Source: Miscanthus floridulus (Eukaryota > Streptophyta > Magnoliopsida > Poales > Poaceae). From it: a DNA stretch of 64,000 nt. The stretch covers positions 122,661,259-122,725,258 of the forward strand of contig NC_089582.1 of assembly GCF_019320115.1 (NCBI RefSeq), read 5' to 3'. The translations under genes and the position numbers were made by a program. Below the pieces are notes generated by a model. That model saw only the letters and a program-made list of their open reading frames with translations. It made no database searches and had not been told where the DNA came from. Shown in pieces: positions 41,948 to 52,656 of this stretch. Within the stretch, counting starts at the first letter, position 1. Each line of letters begins with the position of its first letter.

Positions 41948-44900
41948 TCAAGGATCGGCGGCTGGCGCGGGAGGGACCACCTCTTCTTCGAACAGCTTGG
42001 CCAACGCGGTGCTAGGTGCCTCGGCCGCCTCCAACAGCCTCACGACCTCTGCATCAGCCTCCTCGTCATCTTCCGGCAACACGTAGCCGTCGCTGACAGC
42101 CTCGAGGTTGATGGCGTAGTGCGAGGAGACGACGGCCAGGGCGCGCTTGACACCCGTGTGCAACGCCCCTCGGAGTCTCTCGCGGACGTGGCCGCTCAAC
42201 GCGATGAGGCGGCTCCCAAGGGAGCTAGCTGATTGGACCTCCTCGACGTCCAGAGCCTCGCAGGCAGACCGGACAGCGCTGCGCAGCGCCTCGTGCTCCC
42301 TGACCTCGACATCCAGCGCTGCTTGCGCCGCGACGGAAGCCTCAGCCGCCTGGGAGGCCTCTTTCTCCAGACCTACGTCGCAGCAAGGGGTCAGGAGTCA
42401 AGCACGAACCAGGACAAAAAGAGCAAATGGAACGAGGAACATGGTTCAGCGGAACTTACCCTCGGCCTTGCCCTTCCAGGCTGAGACCTCGACCCGAGAG
42501 GCCTCGGCCGCCTTGGTAGCCTCTGCCAGGGCGACTTTTGTCGCCTGATGCTCGCTCTGCTCCGCACCCAGCTGCCCGGCTGAAGCCTTCGCAGAGGCCA
42601 TCGCTTCTTGGGCCCGAAGCCTGAAGGAGTCTCGCTCCTCCTCCAGTTCCTTGATCTTGGCCACCAGAGGGGCGGACTGCTCCTTAGCCATGGCCAACTC
42701 CGCCTGAATGTCGGCACAACGAAGGCGGAGGTCCTCCACTTCCGCACTCCGCGCCGACAATAGTCCCTGGGCATCGGCAAGCAAGCCCTTCTGGCGCCGG
42801 AGCTGGTCCCAGATATCCCTCTCATTTCGCAGGAACACCGATTTCCCAAGGGATCGGGTCTCGAGCTCCTAAGGAGGCAAAACAAAAAACACACGTCAAA
42901 ACACTGCAAGCGGGCTCGGAGAGAAAACAACGCGGCACGAGAGGGGAAAGTACTCACCCGAGTGACACCAGGCAAGTCCCTTTCCATGACAGTCATCGCT
43001 GTCTGCAACGACCGCACGGCCAATCGGCGATACTCCTCGAGGGTATCCCAACGCCCCCCCTCGGCGACGTCCTCAAGGGCGAACACAGGCTCCCCCTCGG
43101 GATCAGCCTGGTCCCGCCAGAAAACACGCGGGAAGTTCCACCCACGGGGCTCGGGCCGTAGCGGAACAAGGGCCGAACTCCCCTCGGCAGGATCTGGGAC
43201 TTGTTGCTCCGCGGTACTGGCCGCCTCGACGTCCGCCGCCTCCTTCCCTTGGGAGGAATCATCAGACGAGATTGTCTGAACCAGGGGCGGCGCCAAAATT
43301 TGCCCCGTCTCCACCTCCATCGCCTCGGTCTCGACGGACCCGAGGGCTCTGGCCTCCGCCGTCTCTACCTTGATGGCCTCGGTGTCCACTGCCCTGACAT
43401 CGGAGGTCTTGGGGGCTACGGCCTCGCCCTCAGTGGCCTCGGCAATAGCAGACGCCCCAGCCTCCTTCGCGGCCGCCTCGGCCCCCTGTTCCTGGGCGGC
43501 CTCCTCCTCCACTCGCTCCGCGGCCGCCTCGGCCCCCTGTTCCCGGGCAGCCGCCTCCTCCAAAACGGCCTCACCCGACCCCGCGCCACGCTGCGCGTCA
43601 GCCTGCGCCTCCGCTGCCTGATGGGCGGAGGAGCTAACGTTCACCTTGAGCGCCTTACGGGGCGCCAAGGGAGGGTCTCCCACCAGAAGCGTCTGGCTGC
43701 AAGAAAAGACACTCCCAAGGTCAGCATGCAACCAAGGGGCAAACAAGAAGCGGACTCCGCCAGGAAAGACGCTTACCGCGAACGGGGATGCAACCGCTTC
43801 GACACCGTCCGCCTCCTCTGCAACGGCGGCGGTGGTGGCAGCAACGCGGCCTCGGTGTCCACCAGCGCTAGCTGGACCCCGTGGGACCCCGGCACCTCCT
43901 CGACCCTTCGCGGAGATAATGGGGTCGCCCCCACCGTCACCCGCTCAACCTCCACCGTCGAACCCATCGGGTCGACGGCACGCTCTTCCGACACCCGCGC
44001 CTCGGGTGTGCCGGCCTCGGCGCCGGGACGGGCCACCACTGGCCCCGGGACACCTCCTCCTTCTCCTAGGGGCGTCAAGCTCCTTGCCGGCGCCCCGGGA
44101 ACCATCTCCCTGATGTCGGGGAGGTGTTCCAGGCAGGCCGTCCCCACCTCGCACCCACCGCCGTCGCTCGAAGAATCCGACACCGACGGCGAGGGAGACG
44201 GCTCCAAAGGGAGACCGTCGAGCCTCTGGCGCCGGCGACGGGCGTCCAGCTTTTCGCGCGCGAGGATCTTCTTCGTGCGCTTCGCCTCCTGGGCATCTTT
44301 CTTCTTCTTCTCCTCCTCGGCACGCGCCCTGTTCACGGATCGCCGCCGGGCGTCCTCAGGAACGGGCGGCGGGGAGCCTCGCACGTCTCTTATCCCCTGT
44401 GAGAGCGACGAAGTAAGACAACAGACCAAAAAGGCGAAAAACAAGAAGGACGCGAAAGCCTCGACAACATCCAACTTACCAGCGAGACATACCCCCGCGA
44501 CGGGCGCATCGGGAACGGCATTAAGTCATCGAGCCTCGGCTTCCCGTCTACCGCCTCCCTCACCCGACGCAGGGCCTCGTCATCGGTAAGGGCGAAGGCG
44601 GACATCTTGATACCGGCGACCGGGTCGCTCGGCGTCATCTCGAACAACCGCCGTCGCCGGGCCATTAGCGGCAACACCCTCCGGCGGTGAAAGGCCGCCA
44701 CGACCACGGCCGCCGAAAGGCCGCAGTCACGCAGCTTCCCCAAGGCCCTCAAGAGCGGTTCCAGCCTAGGCTGGTCGACCTTGATGACGCCGTACCCCCA
44801 TTTCTCCGGTTGACTCTCTACAACCCGCCCGGTATAAGGGGGAAGTCCTCCGCCGTCGTTGCGGAGGTAGAACCAGCCGTCATACCAACGACGGTTGGAC

Positions 44901-45397
44901 GTCGACAGCTGGGCCGGGATGTAGAGGGACTGCCGGTCTTGGCGCACGTGGAGGGTGCAGCCGCCGGCCCTCTGCGCCTTCCGAGCCCCCCTCGTTCCCC
45001 CCGGCTTGGAGGTGAACGTCGCTCGGAACAAATGGAGCCACAACTCCCAGTGGGGAGCGATCCCTAGATACCCCTCGCAGACGGCGACGAAGATGGCCGC
45101 CTGCGCGATGGAGTTGGGGCTGAAATTGTGCAGCTCCACGCCATAGTAGTGCGGGAGTGCCCGCATGAAGCTATCCGCCGGCGACCCGAAGCCTCGCTCG
45201 TGGAAGACGACGAAGCTCACCACGTAACCGTCGCGCGGCCTCGGCTCCGACTCGTCCCCCGGAGCAATCCACTCCGGCTCGTCGGGGTCGGTGATCGGGC
45301 GAAGAAGACCGGCCTCCACGAGCGACTGCAGCTTCTCCTCGGTGACGTCGGACCGCTCCCAGGGATCCGCCGGGAGGATGACGGGACCACCAGCCAT
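41948..45397 (-). CDS. Antisense five-exon gene of the retrotransposon (Transposase_28-like), copy 2
   Basis: Exons 45397-44480, 44396-43777, 43696-42958, 42868-42460, 42372-41948; same predicted 1036-aa protein as copy 1. Unlike copy 1, its full upstream region is preserved, up to the repeat array and the inverted U3 end, so this copy is more likely to keep its natural promoter. A TATA-like ATAAATA lies at 45563-45569 on the minus strand. Confidence 0.82.
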
Positions 45398-45851
45398 TGC
45401 GCGGCGGAGGACGCTGCTACAGCGGTAATCTCTCCCCCTCTCTCTCTCGATCTCTCGCCCTCGCGCTTCTCTTCCCCGGCGCTCTACGCTCTCAGCGACG
45501 GCACGGAGGCAGCAAAGGCGAACGCGGAAAAGGTAAGGAGGGAGAGCGCGAGGCTGTTTGCGTATTTATGCAGGGACGAATCGAAACCACCGGGCGACGA
45601 AATCGGGGAAGTTTCCCCCAGGAAATCCGGTGCGGTTATCCAGATCCGGTCTTACCGCCCACTCCCTCCTCATTAATTGCGCGTGCAGTTACGTCCCGTC
45701 GACTGACGCACGTCACGCCCAACCGCAGCAGCTGCAGGCCCCGTCCCACCTCCCCGAAAAAGCTGCCTCAAAAGGCGCGCCTGCCGTTGCTAACCGCAGG
45801 GAGAGAGGTAACCCCCACCCGATTCCTTTCAGGCAAAGGGACCAGGCACCG

Positions 45852-47700
45852 AGCCCGTTACGGTCCAGGGGTTCGAAGGCTGGGCCCTCAGGGGTTTCGA
45901 CAGCCGCCCCAGGACAACAGAGTCAGGGGCGACTACGGGCGAGCCTATACGAGGCCGAGGCCCAAGCAAGCGAAACGCTTGGGATGCCCTGTGTCGTGTC
46001 CGAGACCGGCAGGGAAGTCTCCGAATGGGATCCCACCGTAGGGAGGCACCGAGCCACCGAGGCCCAGCGAACGGCCTCGGCACCCACTAGAGAAACCCTC
46101 CGGTACTCTTGGAGCGCGTCTCCGGACCGCTAGCCGACCCCCAGCGAACGGGGTACGGGCCTCCACTCGGACTTACCCGATAACAGCTCACCGGAAATGC
46201 CGTCGCTCGCGCCCACCGAGGGTAGCGTGGCATCTTCCACCCCTCCTTCCGAGCGAAAAGGAAGCGCGAGGGTCGAACAAAAAGTCAGGAGAATCCCTGA
46301 CGGCCCTCTCGCTCCGCGCAGAGGCTAAGGGACTCTTCCTGCGAAACGTTGCCAAGTCCCAGCGACCTGGGCTCACACACGAGGGGACTCGGCGACACAA
46401 ACCCTCCTTCCGAGCGAAAAGGAAGCGCGAGGGTCGAACAAAAAGTCAGGAGAATCCCTGACGGCCCTCTTGCTCCGTGTGGAGGCTAAGGGACTCTTCC
46501 TGCGACACATTGCCGAATCCCAGCGACTTGGGCTCGCACACGAGGGGGCTCGGCAATACAAACCCTCCTTCCAAGCGAAAAGGAAGCGCGAGGGTCGTTC
46601 AAAAAGCCGGAAGAACTCCTGACGGCCCTCTTGCTCCGTGCAGAGGCTAGGGAGCTCCTTCTGCAAAAAGACGCCGAAACCCCGCGACCTAAGCTCGCAC
46701 CCGAGGGGGGCTCGGCAGTCAGACCCTCACACGCGAGGGGCGAACCAAAAGCCAGGGGACCTCTGACCGCTCTCTCGCTCCGCGCGAGAGACTCGGGGGC
46801 CCTCCTGCAACTTTGCCGAGACCCAGCAGCTCAGGCTCGCACACGAGTGGGCTCGGCAAACAGCCCCCCCCCGTCCGAGCGAAAAGGACGGGCGGGGGAC
46901 GGGCAAAAAAGACGGAAGGACCCCTGACCGCCCTCTCACTCCGTGCGGAGGCTCGGGGGCTCTTCCTGCACCCGAGATAAAGACAAGCGACCCAAGCCCG
47001 TTACGGTCCAGGGGTTCGAAGGCTGGGCCCCCAGGGGTTTCGACAGCCGCCCCAGGACAACAGGGTCAGGGGCGACTACGGGCGAGCCTATGCGAGGCCG
47101 AGGCCCAAGCAAGCGAGACGCTTGGGATGCCCTGTGTCGTGTCCGAGACCGGCAGGGAAGTCTCCGAATGGGATCCCACCGTAGGGAGGCACCGAGCCAC
47201 CGAGGCCCAGCGAACGGCCTCGGCACCCACTAGAGAAACCCTCCGGTACTCTTGGAGCGCGTCTCAGGACCGCTAGCCGACCCCCAGCGAACGGGGTACG
47301 GGCCTCCACTCGGACTTACCCGATAACAGCTCACCAGAAATGCCGTCGCTCGCGCCCACCGAGGGTAGCGCGGTATCTTCCACCCCTCCTTCCGAGCGAA
47401 AAGGAAGCGCGAGGGTCGAACAAAAAGTCAGGAGAATCCCTGACGGCCCTCTTGCTCCGCACAAAGGCTAAGGGACTCTTCCTGCGACACTTTGCTGAGA
47501 CCCAGCGGCTCAGACTCGCACACGAGGGGTCTCGGCAAAACAAACCCTCCTTCCGAGCGAAAAGGAAGCGCGAGGGTCGAATAAAAAGTCGGGTGAACCC
47601 CTGACGGCCCTCTCGCTCCAGGCGGAGGCTAAGGGGCTCTTCCCGCAGCATCGTCGAGGCCCTGCGATCCGAACTCGCACCCACGGGCCCGGCAAACACA
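45852..47700. repeat. Nested tandem repeats upstream of the antisense gene
   Basis: A block of about 460 bp at 45852-46313 recurs at 46995-47456 (offset 1143) with only scattered differences. Inside and between are units of about 160 bp starting CCCTCCTTCCGAGCG (about 46241, 46402, 46563, then diverged ones, and again about 47386 and 47545). Short frames here are repeat by-products. The duplication breakpoint at 46605 lies inside one of these units. Confidence 0.85.
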
Positions 47701-47754
47701 ATGTAACTCCCCACTCGAAAGAGAGAAAAGCCCCTGGAGAAGTGAAATCACTCC

Positions 47755-47838
47755 TCCAGGGCCTCGGGGGCTACACCCGGCGGGTGCGCTCGCGCGCACC
47801 CACCGAAACCCCGAAAACAAAACAACATCCCGACAGGA
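47755..47838 (+). other. Polypurine-tract-like end of the internal region
   Basis: CCTCGGGGGCTAC (about 47761-47773) resembles the sequence that precedes the 3' LTR in related grass elements. Instead of a TGTCGG LTR start it is followed by GC-rich sequence ending ACAACATCCCGACA at 47838. The junction to the inverted U3 that follows is not a normal element end. Confidence 0.4.
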
Positions 47839-49063
47839 ACTATGAAGAGCCAATTCGTAGACTTCCGTAGTGCGGGCAGCTGGGTGCATTAATCGGATGC
47901 GATAGCCCGCCGGAGTGACTTTTGAGGTGGAGGTGACGAGATTTCGGGACGAGCCCAGCCTCGGGCGAGGCGGAGCACGGCCAGTTCGCCCGAGGCCCTA
48001 CCGGGAGTCTCGGGCGAGGCGGAATCCGAGGCTCATCGGGGGTCTCGAGCGGGGCGGAGCGGTCGGTTCGCTGGCCCCGAGGTCACAGGAACCCGGTTCT
48101 GACTCCCCACGTCGTGTCCGTCCTGGGTGCAGGAGTTTAGGCAGCACAGTAGCCGGTAACCCTTGCACAGTCCCGTCGTGGATGGCAGGGTGCTGACGTG
48201 ACGGACGTCTGGTCTGCCACGTCGCTGCACTGCGCCGCCGTGTGATTTGTTGGAGTGGTTGAGCGCCTCAACAGGACGTGCGGAAGTGACATGCGGGTCG
48301 TACTCGGTCTTGTGCGTCGTGGGGCTCCAGTACGGCTTGATGCAGGACATGGCGGGCGACGTGCGGGTTGCCGTGTAATGACGTCGTAGGGGGCAGCGGC
48401 TATGCCGAGGCCGAGCCATCGCGGGGGGCTCGGTGGTCATGGATCCTCAGGCTGCCGAGCCCGTGAAGCAAACTGTCGAGGTTCTTGGGGGGAGTTATTG
48501 GCCTTGGGTACTGATTCCGAGGCTACAGTAGCCCAGATGTGGCTCCCCACGCTGCATTGTCCTCGGTGCAGGAGTTGGCAGCATAGTGAGGCATGGGCGT
48601 TACGGTGGTTAGTACAGTGGCGGGTAACCCCCGCCCAGTCCTGCCTCCTGTCCCATCGGCCATTCTGCTGTACTGTGCCGGGCGTGCGGTTGTCGTCGGG
48701 GGCAACAGTCGGCTGAGCTGATGTGACACGACGTTTTGTCAGAGGGACGGGAGAAGGAAGAGGCGGCGGAGTGCTGCCGAGCCTGCCTTGCGCGAGACGG
48801 AGGGTCGGTGGCCCGGCCGTGGCCTTTGGCGGGGAATCGCTCGGGGTCGGTAGCGAGGGGGCCTCGGGCGAATCGGAGAATCGGCCGAGGCCTGCGGCGA
48901 TGGGCCTCGGGCGAGTCGGAGAGTCGGCCGAGGCCCTTGGAGCCTCGGGCGAGTCGGAGGATCGGCCGAGGCCAACAGCGTTTAGCTGGTTTCGATCTTT
49001 ACGAAGTCTAAGCAGTCGTTTTTTGGATTTTGCTTAGGGTACCCCTTCTCACGGTATCCGACA
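47839..49063 (-). repeat. Inverted U3 / LTR start at the right end of the retrotransposon
   Basis: Read on the minus strand from 49063 it starts TGTCGGATACCGTGAGAAGG, matching in pattern the LTR start at 7618 (TGTCGGGTATCG...GGGATACCCAAGC). Three GC-rich repeat units lie at 48850-48975, and a duplicated module (about 48110-48200 and 48535-48650, both with GGTGCAGGAGTT) lies further in. The left border at 47839 is approximate. There is no R-U5 attached on this side; that half is at 33391-34002. Confidence 0.7.
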
Positions 49064-49068
49064 GTAAC
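49064..49068. other. Right target-site duplication GTAAC
   Basis: Matches GTAAC at 17387-17391 and 33386-33390. Five-base duplications are standard for Gypsy integration. Confidence 0.8.
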
Positions 49069-50257
49069 ATTCTAAAATTCTAACACCTAAATTAGAAGAA
49101 AAATATTACTATATAGGTACAAAGTACTAGAAGTCTGGAATATTATACAAATAATTAATTTGGATTAAAAATAAAAAGAAAAAAATACTTTGGGCCTAAA
49201 CAACTGATCGGTAATCGCAATTCATAAGAAGCCAAGAATCAAGATGTCATCGTCGTGGAGCCCTGCCTGGTTGCCGTCCTTGTACGCTGTATCCGTATCT
49301 CCGGTAGTCTAGCTCTTCGCGGCGGCGCGGCTCGCCAGCTCCGCATGTGTAAGGCGTACGTCGCGAACTCACGATCAGAGTGTGCTGTGTGCAGCGTGAC
49401 TCCTCGCCTCATCTCTACTCGAGGGTCGTGGAGAAATGAAACTAGGAAAGAAATGTCGATGTTGTGTTTTTGGACCGTCTAACCAGTTCTATGTCTCTCT
49501 TCTCATTAGTTTGCTAATGTCCAATAAACTATAGAACCTGAGGTTTGTATAACTGGATTTGAACCCCTCCTCCGTCTGAGCCCCACTCCTGGCCGGCACT
49601 GCACACATCAGTGGACACAGCACGGACGCCACATGCACGGTTCATGGTTGGGTCGAGTACAACCGGGTGATCCATCATAATGGACGTGCAGATCAAGCTG
49701 GATGCAAGTGGTCGATCTGTATGCTACTATACCTTTTTTTTCTTTCTCGCAAGTGTGCTAGTAGCATTATTATGCCTCTCGGCACAAAAAGATCGATAGA
49801 AAGAGTGGCGTAGCAGAAGCTAGCATTGGTAGTTTGGTACAGGGTGATCCAGCAGAAAGCCACGCATGTCGATCGATGGGACCTTAAGTATCAAATGATT
49901 TAGGCGCCACTATGTTTTAATTTGGTTCCCTGAAGTATTCATGTTTTCAGACCGTTTTTAAAATAGTTGACGGGAGTGGACTCATTAGCGGAGCCGGATG
50001 CTATTACAAGCCCGGACAATCCTTACTATGCAAAAATATTTAGCTAGAAAACTACGCAACAAGCCCGGCGGGCGGTGTCTCCGCCACTAAGTAGACTATA
50101 ATTTAAGGCTACATGGTTATTGTGTTGAAAACCCATCTTTGTAGTTTACCAGGGTTATTGGTTTCCCTCTGGTGTCAACCTGTCTTGTCCGGGAGCCGCT
50201 AAAGATACTCCATGCACAAATAATTATGCGTCGAAGCTCATCCAAGTATGAGAATTA

Positions 50258-50551
50258 CTCCCCCCGTTCAAGAAAGAATGCAATTATAGAACAATGTCAT
50301 ATTTTAGTATCTTAAATTTGACTAATTATAGATAAAGAGATTTTAATATCTATGATATCGAATAAATATCACTAGATTAATTATGAAATATTTTCATAAT
50401 AAATTGATTTTGAAACCATAAATGAGAATATCATTCACTAGAATCTTAGTCAAACATGAATTACTTTAACTAAAATATTAGTCAAACATCAAACACTTTA
50501 ACTAGCACGCAAGCCATAATAAAATCTTTCTGGCGACGGAGACTGAGAGAG
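50258..50551. mobile_element. Possible degenerate Stowaway-like MITE
   Basis: Starts CTCCCCCCGTTC after TA (50256-50257) and ends GACGGAGACTGAGAGAG before TA. The AT-rich interior and length fit, but the terminal pairing is weak. Confidence 0.4.
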
Positions 50552-50841
50552 TACATAAGATGACATCAACTCAAGAAAAAAAATCTGAGGCATGTTTAAA
50601 GAATAGATTATGATCAGCAGATTCTTTTACCCACGTACCCTAAAAAACTGGTGTTGATTTTACCCCGGTTGCTTCACGCATTTTTCATGTGCATCAAACT
50701 GTCATGGGAAGCATTTTTTCTTGAGATGAGAAATTTAACCTTACTCCTATATCATGGTACAGGGAGGTGAAATTTTGACCTTTGGTCGGTTAGTCATATC
50801 CTATACGTAGCACATAGTACAGGGTATTTCTAGAGTTTTAG

Positions 50842-50957
50842 GGTATGTTTGGATTGCGGAAAAAAAATTCATGTTCCTACGTTTTTTCTATAAAATTAAA
50901 CTAATTCTAGTTAAATTTCTATGAGATTTGTACGAAATTCGTGCGTTCCAAACACCT
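50842..50957. mobile_element. Small inverted-repeat element (MITE-like)
   Basis: Ends GGGTATGTTTGGATTGCG and CGTGCGTTCCAAACACC form an imperfect inverted repeat of a type common in grass MITEs. No target duplication confirmed. Confidence 0.4.
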
Positions 50958-52150
50958 CGGTTGGTCCCCTATCCTATAGCTACGACCTGACTTTCGTATG
51001 TTTCCTGGAACGACCGTACAGTAAGCTGCAGCCTTGCTGCCTGCATTTCTTTCACTGCTCATACAGTCATGGGCTCATGGCGAGCTAAACGGAAACGAAT
51101 CTTTACCCTTGTGAGTTTTGACCAATGACCCTACCCTATCTTCCTGCCTGCGCCGGCCGATGACCGTTGTCCATTGCCATGCATGCACCTGGACCTCTCT
51201 GCTCGCACGCCGACGCCGAGCAGCAGGAGAGTTACGGGCCCGAAACACCCACTGACGCTACGGGCCCATGATCTCTGGCCCACATGTCAGGAAGCGTGAG
51301 CTAAGCGCCAAGAAACATCTGCCACCGTTCCGACTGGGGGCGGGCCTACCGGCTCTGGCGCGTCGGCGGTCGCTTTCGGCCGACCGACCGACCGCCCACT
51401 GCGGAGCGGAGCTGGGAGCGGGCTCAGACCAAGCAAAGCAACAAGCGTCGACCGCCTGCGCTGTCGCTGACGCGTCGGGGCCGGGTCTCCGGGGCTGGAC
51501 CAGTGGCGCACAGCGCACACGCCCCCGTCCGTCTCCCGGACCACTCCGCAGTCTCGCTGGACGACGCTAGCCTGTCTGGACGCGCCAAAAGAGCACCACG
51601 TTTACCGGTGGATCTCCACCATGGTTTTGCTGTTTTGAGTCTCTGCCAGAAATTACGTCGATGCCCTTGCTTTTTTTTACTGCTGCCAGCTCTTTCCTTT
51701 AATCCTTTCCTTGCTGTTCTCGCTTTAACCACAAAGCCACGACACGACATTAGTTTTGGCGTGTGATGTCATTTTTGTATGCGTTTTTTTTTCTTCTATC
51801 GCTATAGTGGTCAAATATTTTTGGTGCGGAGAAAGCACGCGTGATGGTCGTGGTCGTGGATGAATGCACCACCTCATAACGCAAGACACTAATAATAGCT
51901 TTTCTTTTGCGCTGGTGACACCTCCAAAAATACGCTTTACCCCCATCTACATCGCAGATGGCTTTTGTTTCAATCAACTAGCTTGCTTTGAACCCATTAT
52001 CACTTCACATTATCTCTCGCATCGCATTGTCATCCATATATATTATGCAACGATACATGTGGCATATTATTATTTATATTTACATACAGTCATGCATGGT
52101 TAAACCTGAATTTTCTATGCTGGGTTTTCATTTTCTTTAGGAATGGGTTT

Positions 52151-52621
52151 TGATGGGGGTATGACCCTGGATACTCACAGCAGATTATATGGGCTGCGCT
52201 CCTAGGAGCGGTCCAGCCCACAAGACGAAGACCTACGGTGTACGGTACTGCTCGGCGTGCACCGCAAGACATCAAAGGCGATATCCTGAAGATACTACGA
52301 GATCTATTAAGATACGTTCGATCCCATGATTCATGTAATCTGTTATTACTTTTCGGTTATCTACTAGATCTAACCGACTTGTAACCCTGCTCCCAGACTA
52401 TATAAGGCGGGCAGGGACCCCTCAAAACACACACAATATCATATCATAGTCAATATAACCCAACAGACCACAGGAGTATGTTATTACGTCGCGTTGACGG
52501 CCGAACATGTTTAACTTTTGTGTCTCTGTTTCCTTCTTGTTCTCGATTACACGTATCTTTGTCGATCAATCTACCTTCGTGGGATACCCCTCGGAGGACT
52601 GCCGACGATATTCTATCGACA
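52151..52621 (+). repeat. 5' LTR of the decayed Tat-lineage element (about 471 bp)
   Basis: Ends ...TTCTATCGACA immediately before the PBS; a TATA box (TATATAA) lies at 52399-52405, 216 bp before the end. The start at TGATGGGGGTATGACCC is my best estimate, since no 3' LTR is available for comparison. Confidence 0.65.
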
Positions 52622-52623
52622 GT

Positions 52624-52641
52624 TGGCGTGCCAGGTAGGGG
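52624..52641 (+). other. Primer binding site
   Basis: TGGCGTGCCAGGTAGGGG, one base different from the PBS of the intact element. Confidence 0.8.
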
Positions 52642-52656
52642 TGTGCGTGCTGTTTC

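Larger units (their letters stand above)
14606..46605 (+). repeat. Tandem duplication, two direct ~16-kb copies (offset 15,999 bp)
   Basis: Copy 1 runs 14606-30606 and copy 2 30605-46605; they share AA at the junction (30605-30606). Every feature and every translated frame in copy 1 recurs in copy 2 at a constant offset of 15,999, so no net indel exists over 16 kb. Left of 14606 and right of 46605 the copies diverge at once. The unit contains 2.8 kb of host DNA and most of a Tat-lineage retrotransposon, cutting it inside a 160-bp tandem repeat array. It postdates the retrotransposon insertion. Assembly error is a real alternative. Confidence 0.9.
33391..49063 (+). mobile_element. Tat-lineage Gypsy retrotransposon, copy 2 (both ends present, inverted body)
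   Basis: Starts TGTCGGTGTTTTGG (inverted LTR end) and finishes GGTATCCGACA (inverted LTR start), flanked by GTAAC at 33386-33390 and 49064-49068. Outer ends therefore read as a minus-orientation LTR, while PBS, gag and pol inside run in the plus direction. Comparison with the normal minus-orientation LTR at 6531-7618, which reads TGTCGATGTTTTC...ACCCGACA on the plus strand, confirms this reading. Gag-protease, pol and the antisense gene are intact. I find no normal 3' LTR. Confidence 0.85.
49069..52150. other. Host intergenic sequence, no gene recognised
   Basis: Mixed AT-rich sequence with a MITE-like segment (50258-50551), a small inverted-repeat piece (50842-50957) and a GC-rich part at about 51150-51750. 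Open frames in the GC-rich part (51268-51570 plus, 51750-51424 minus) overlap on both strands and lack recognisable domains. Confidence 0.5.

Noticed and set aside
45852..47456. CRISPR-like or satellite interpretation of the repeats
   Set aside because: Units are long (about 160 and 1143 bp), contiguous without unique spacers, and lie within a eukaryotic retrotransposon.
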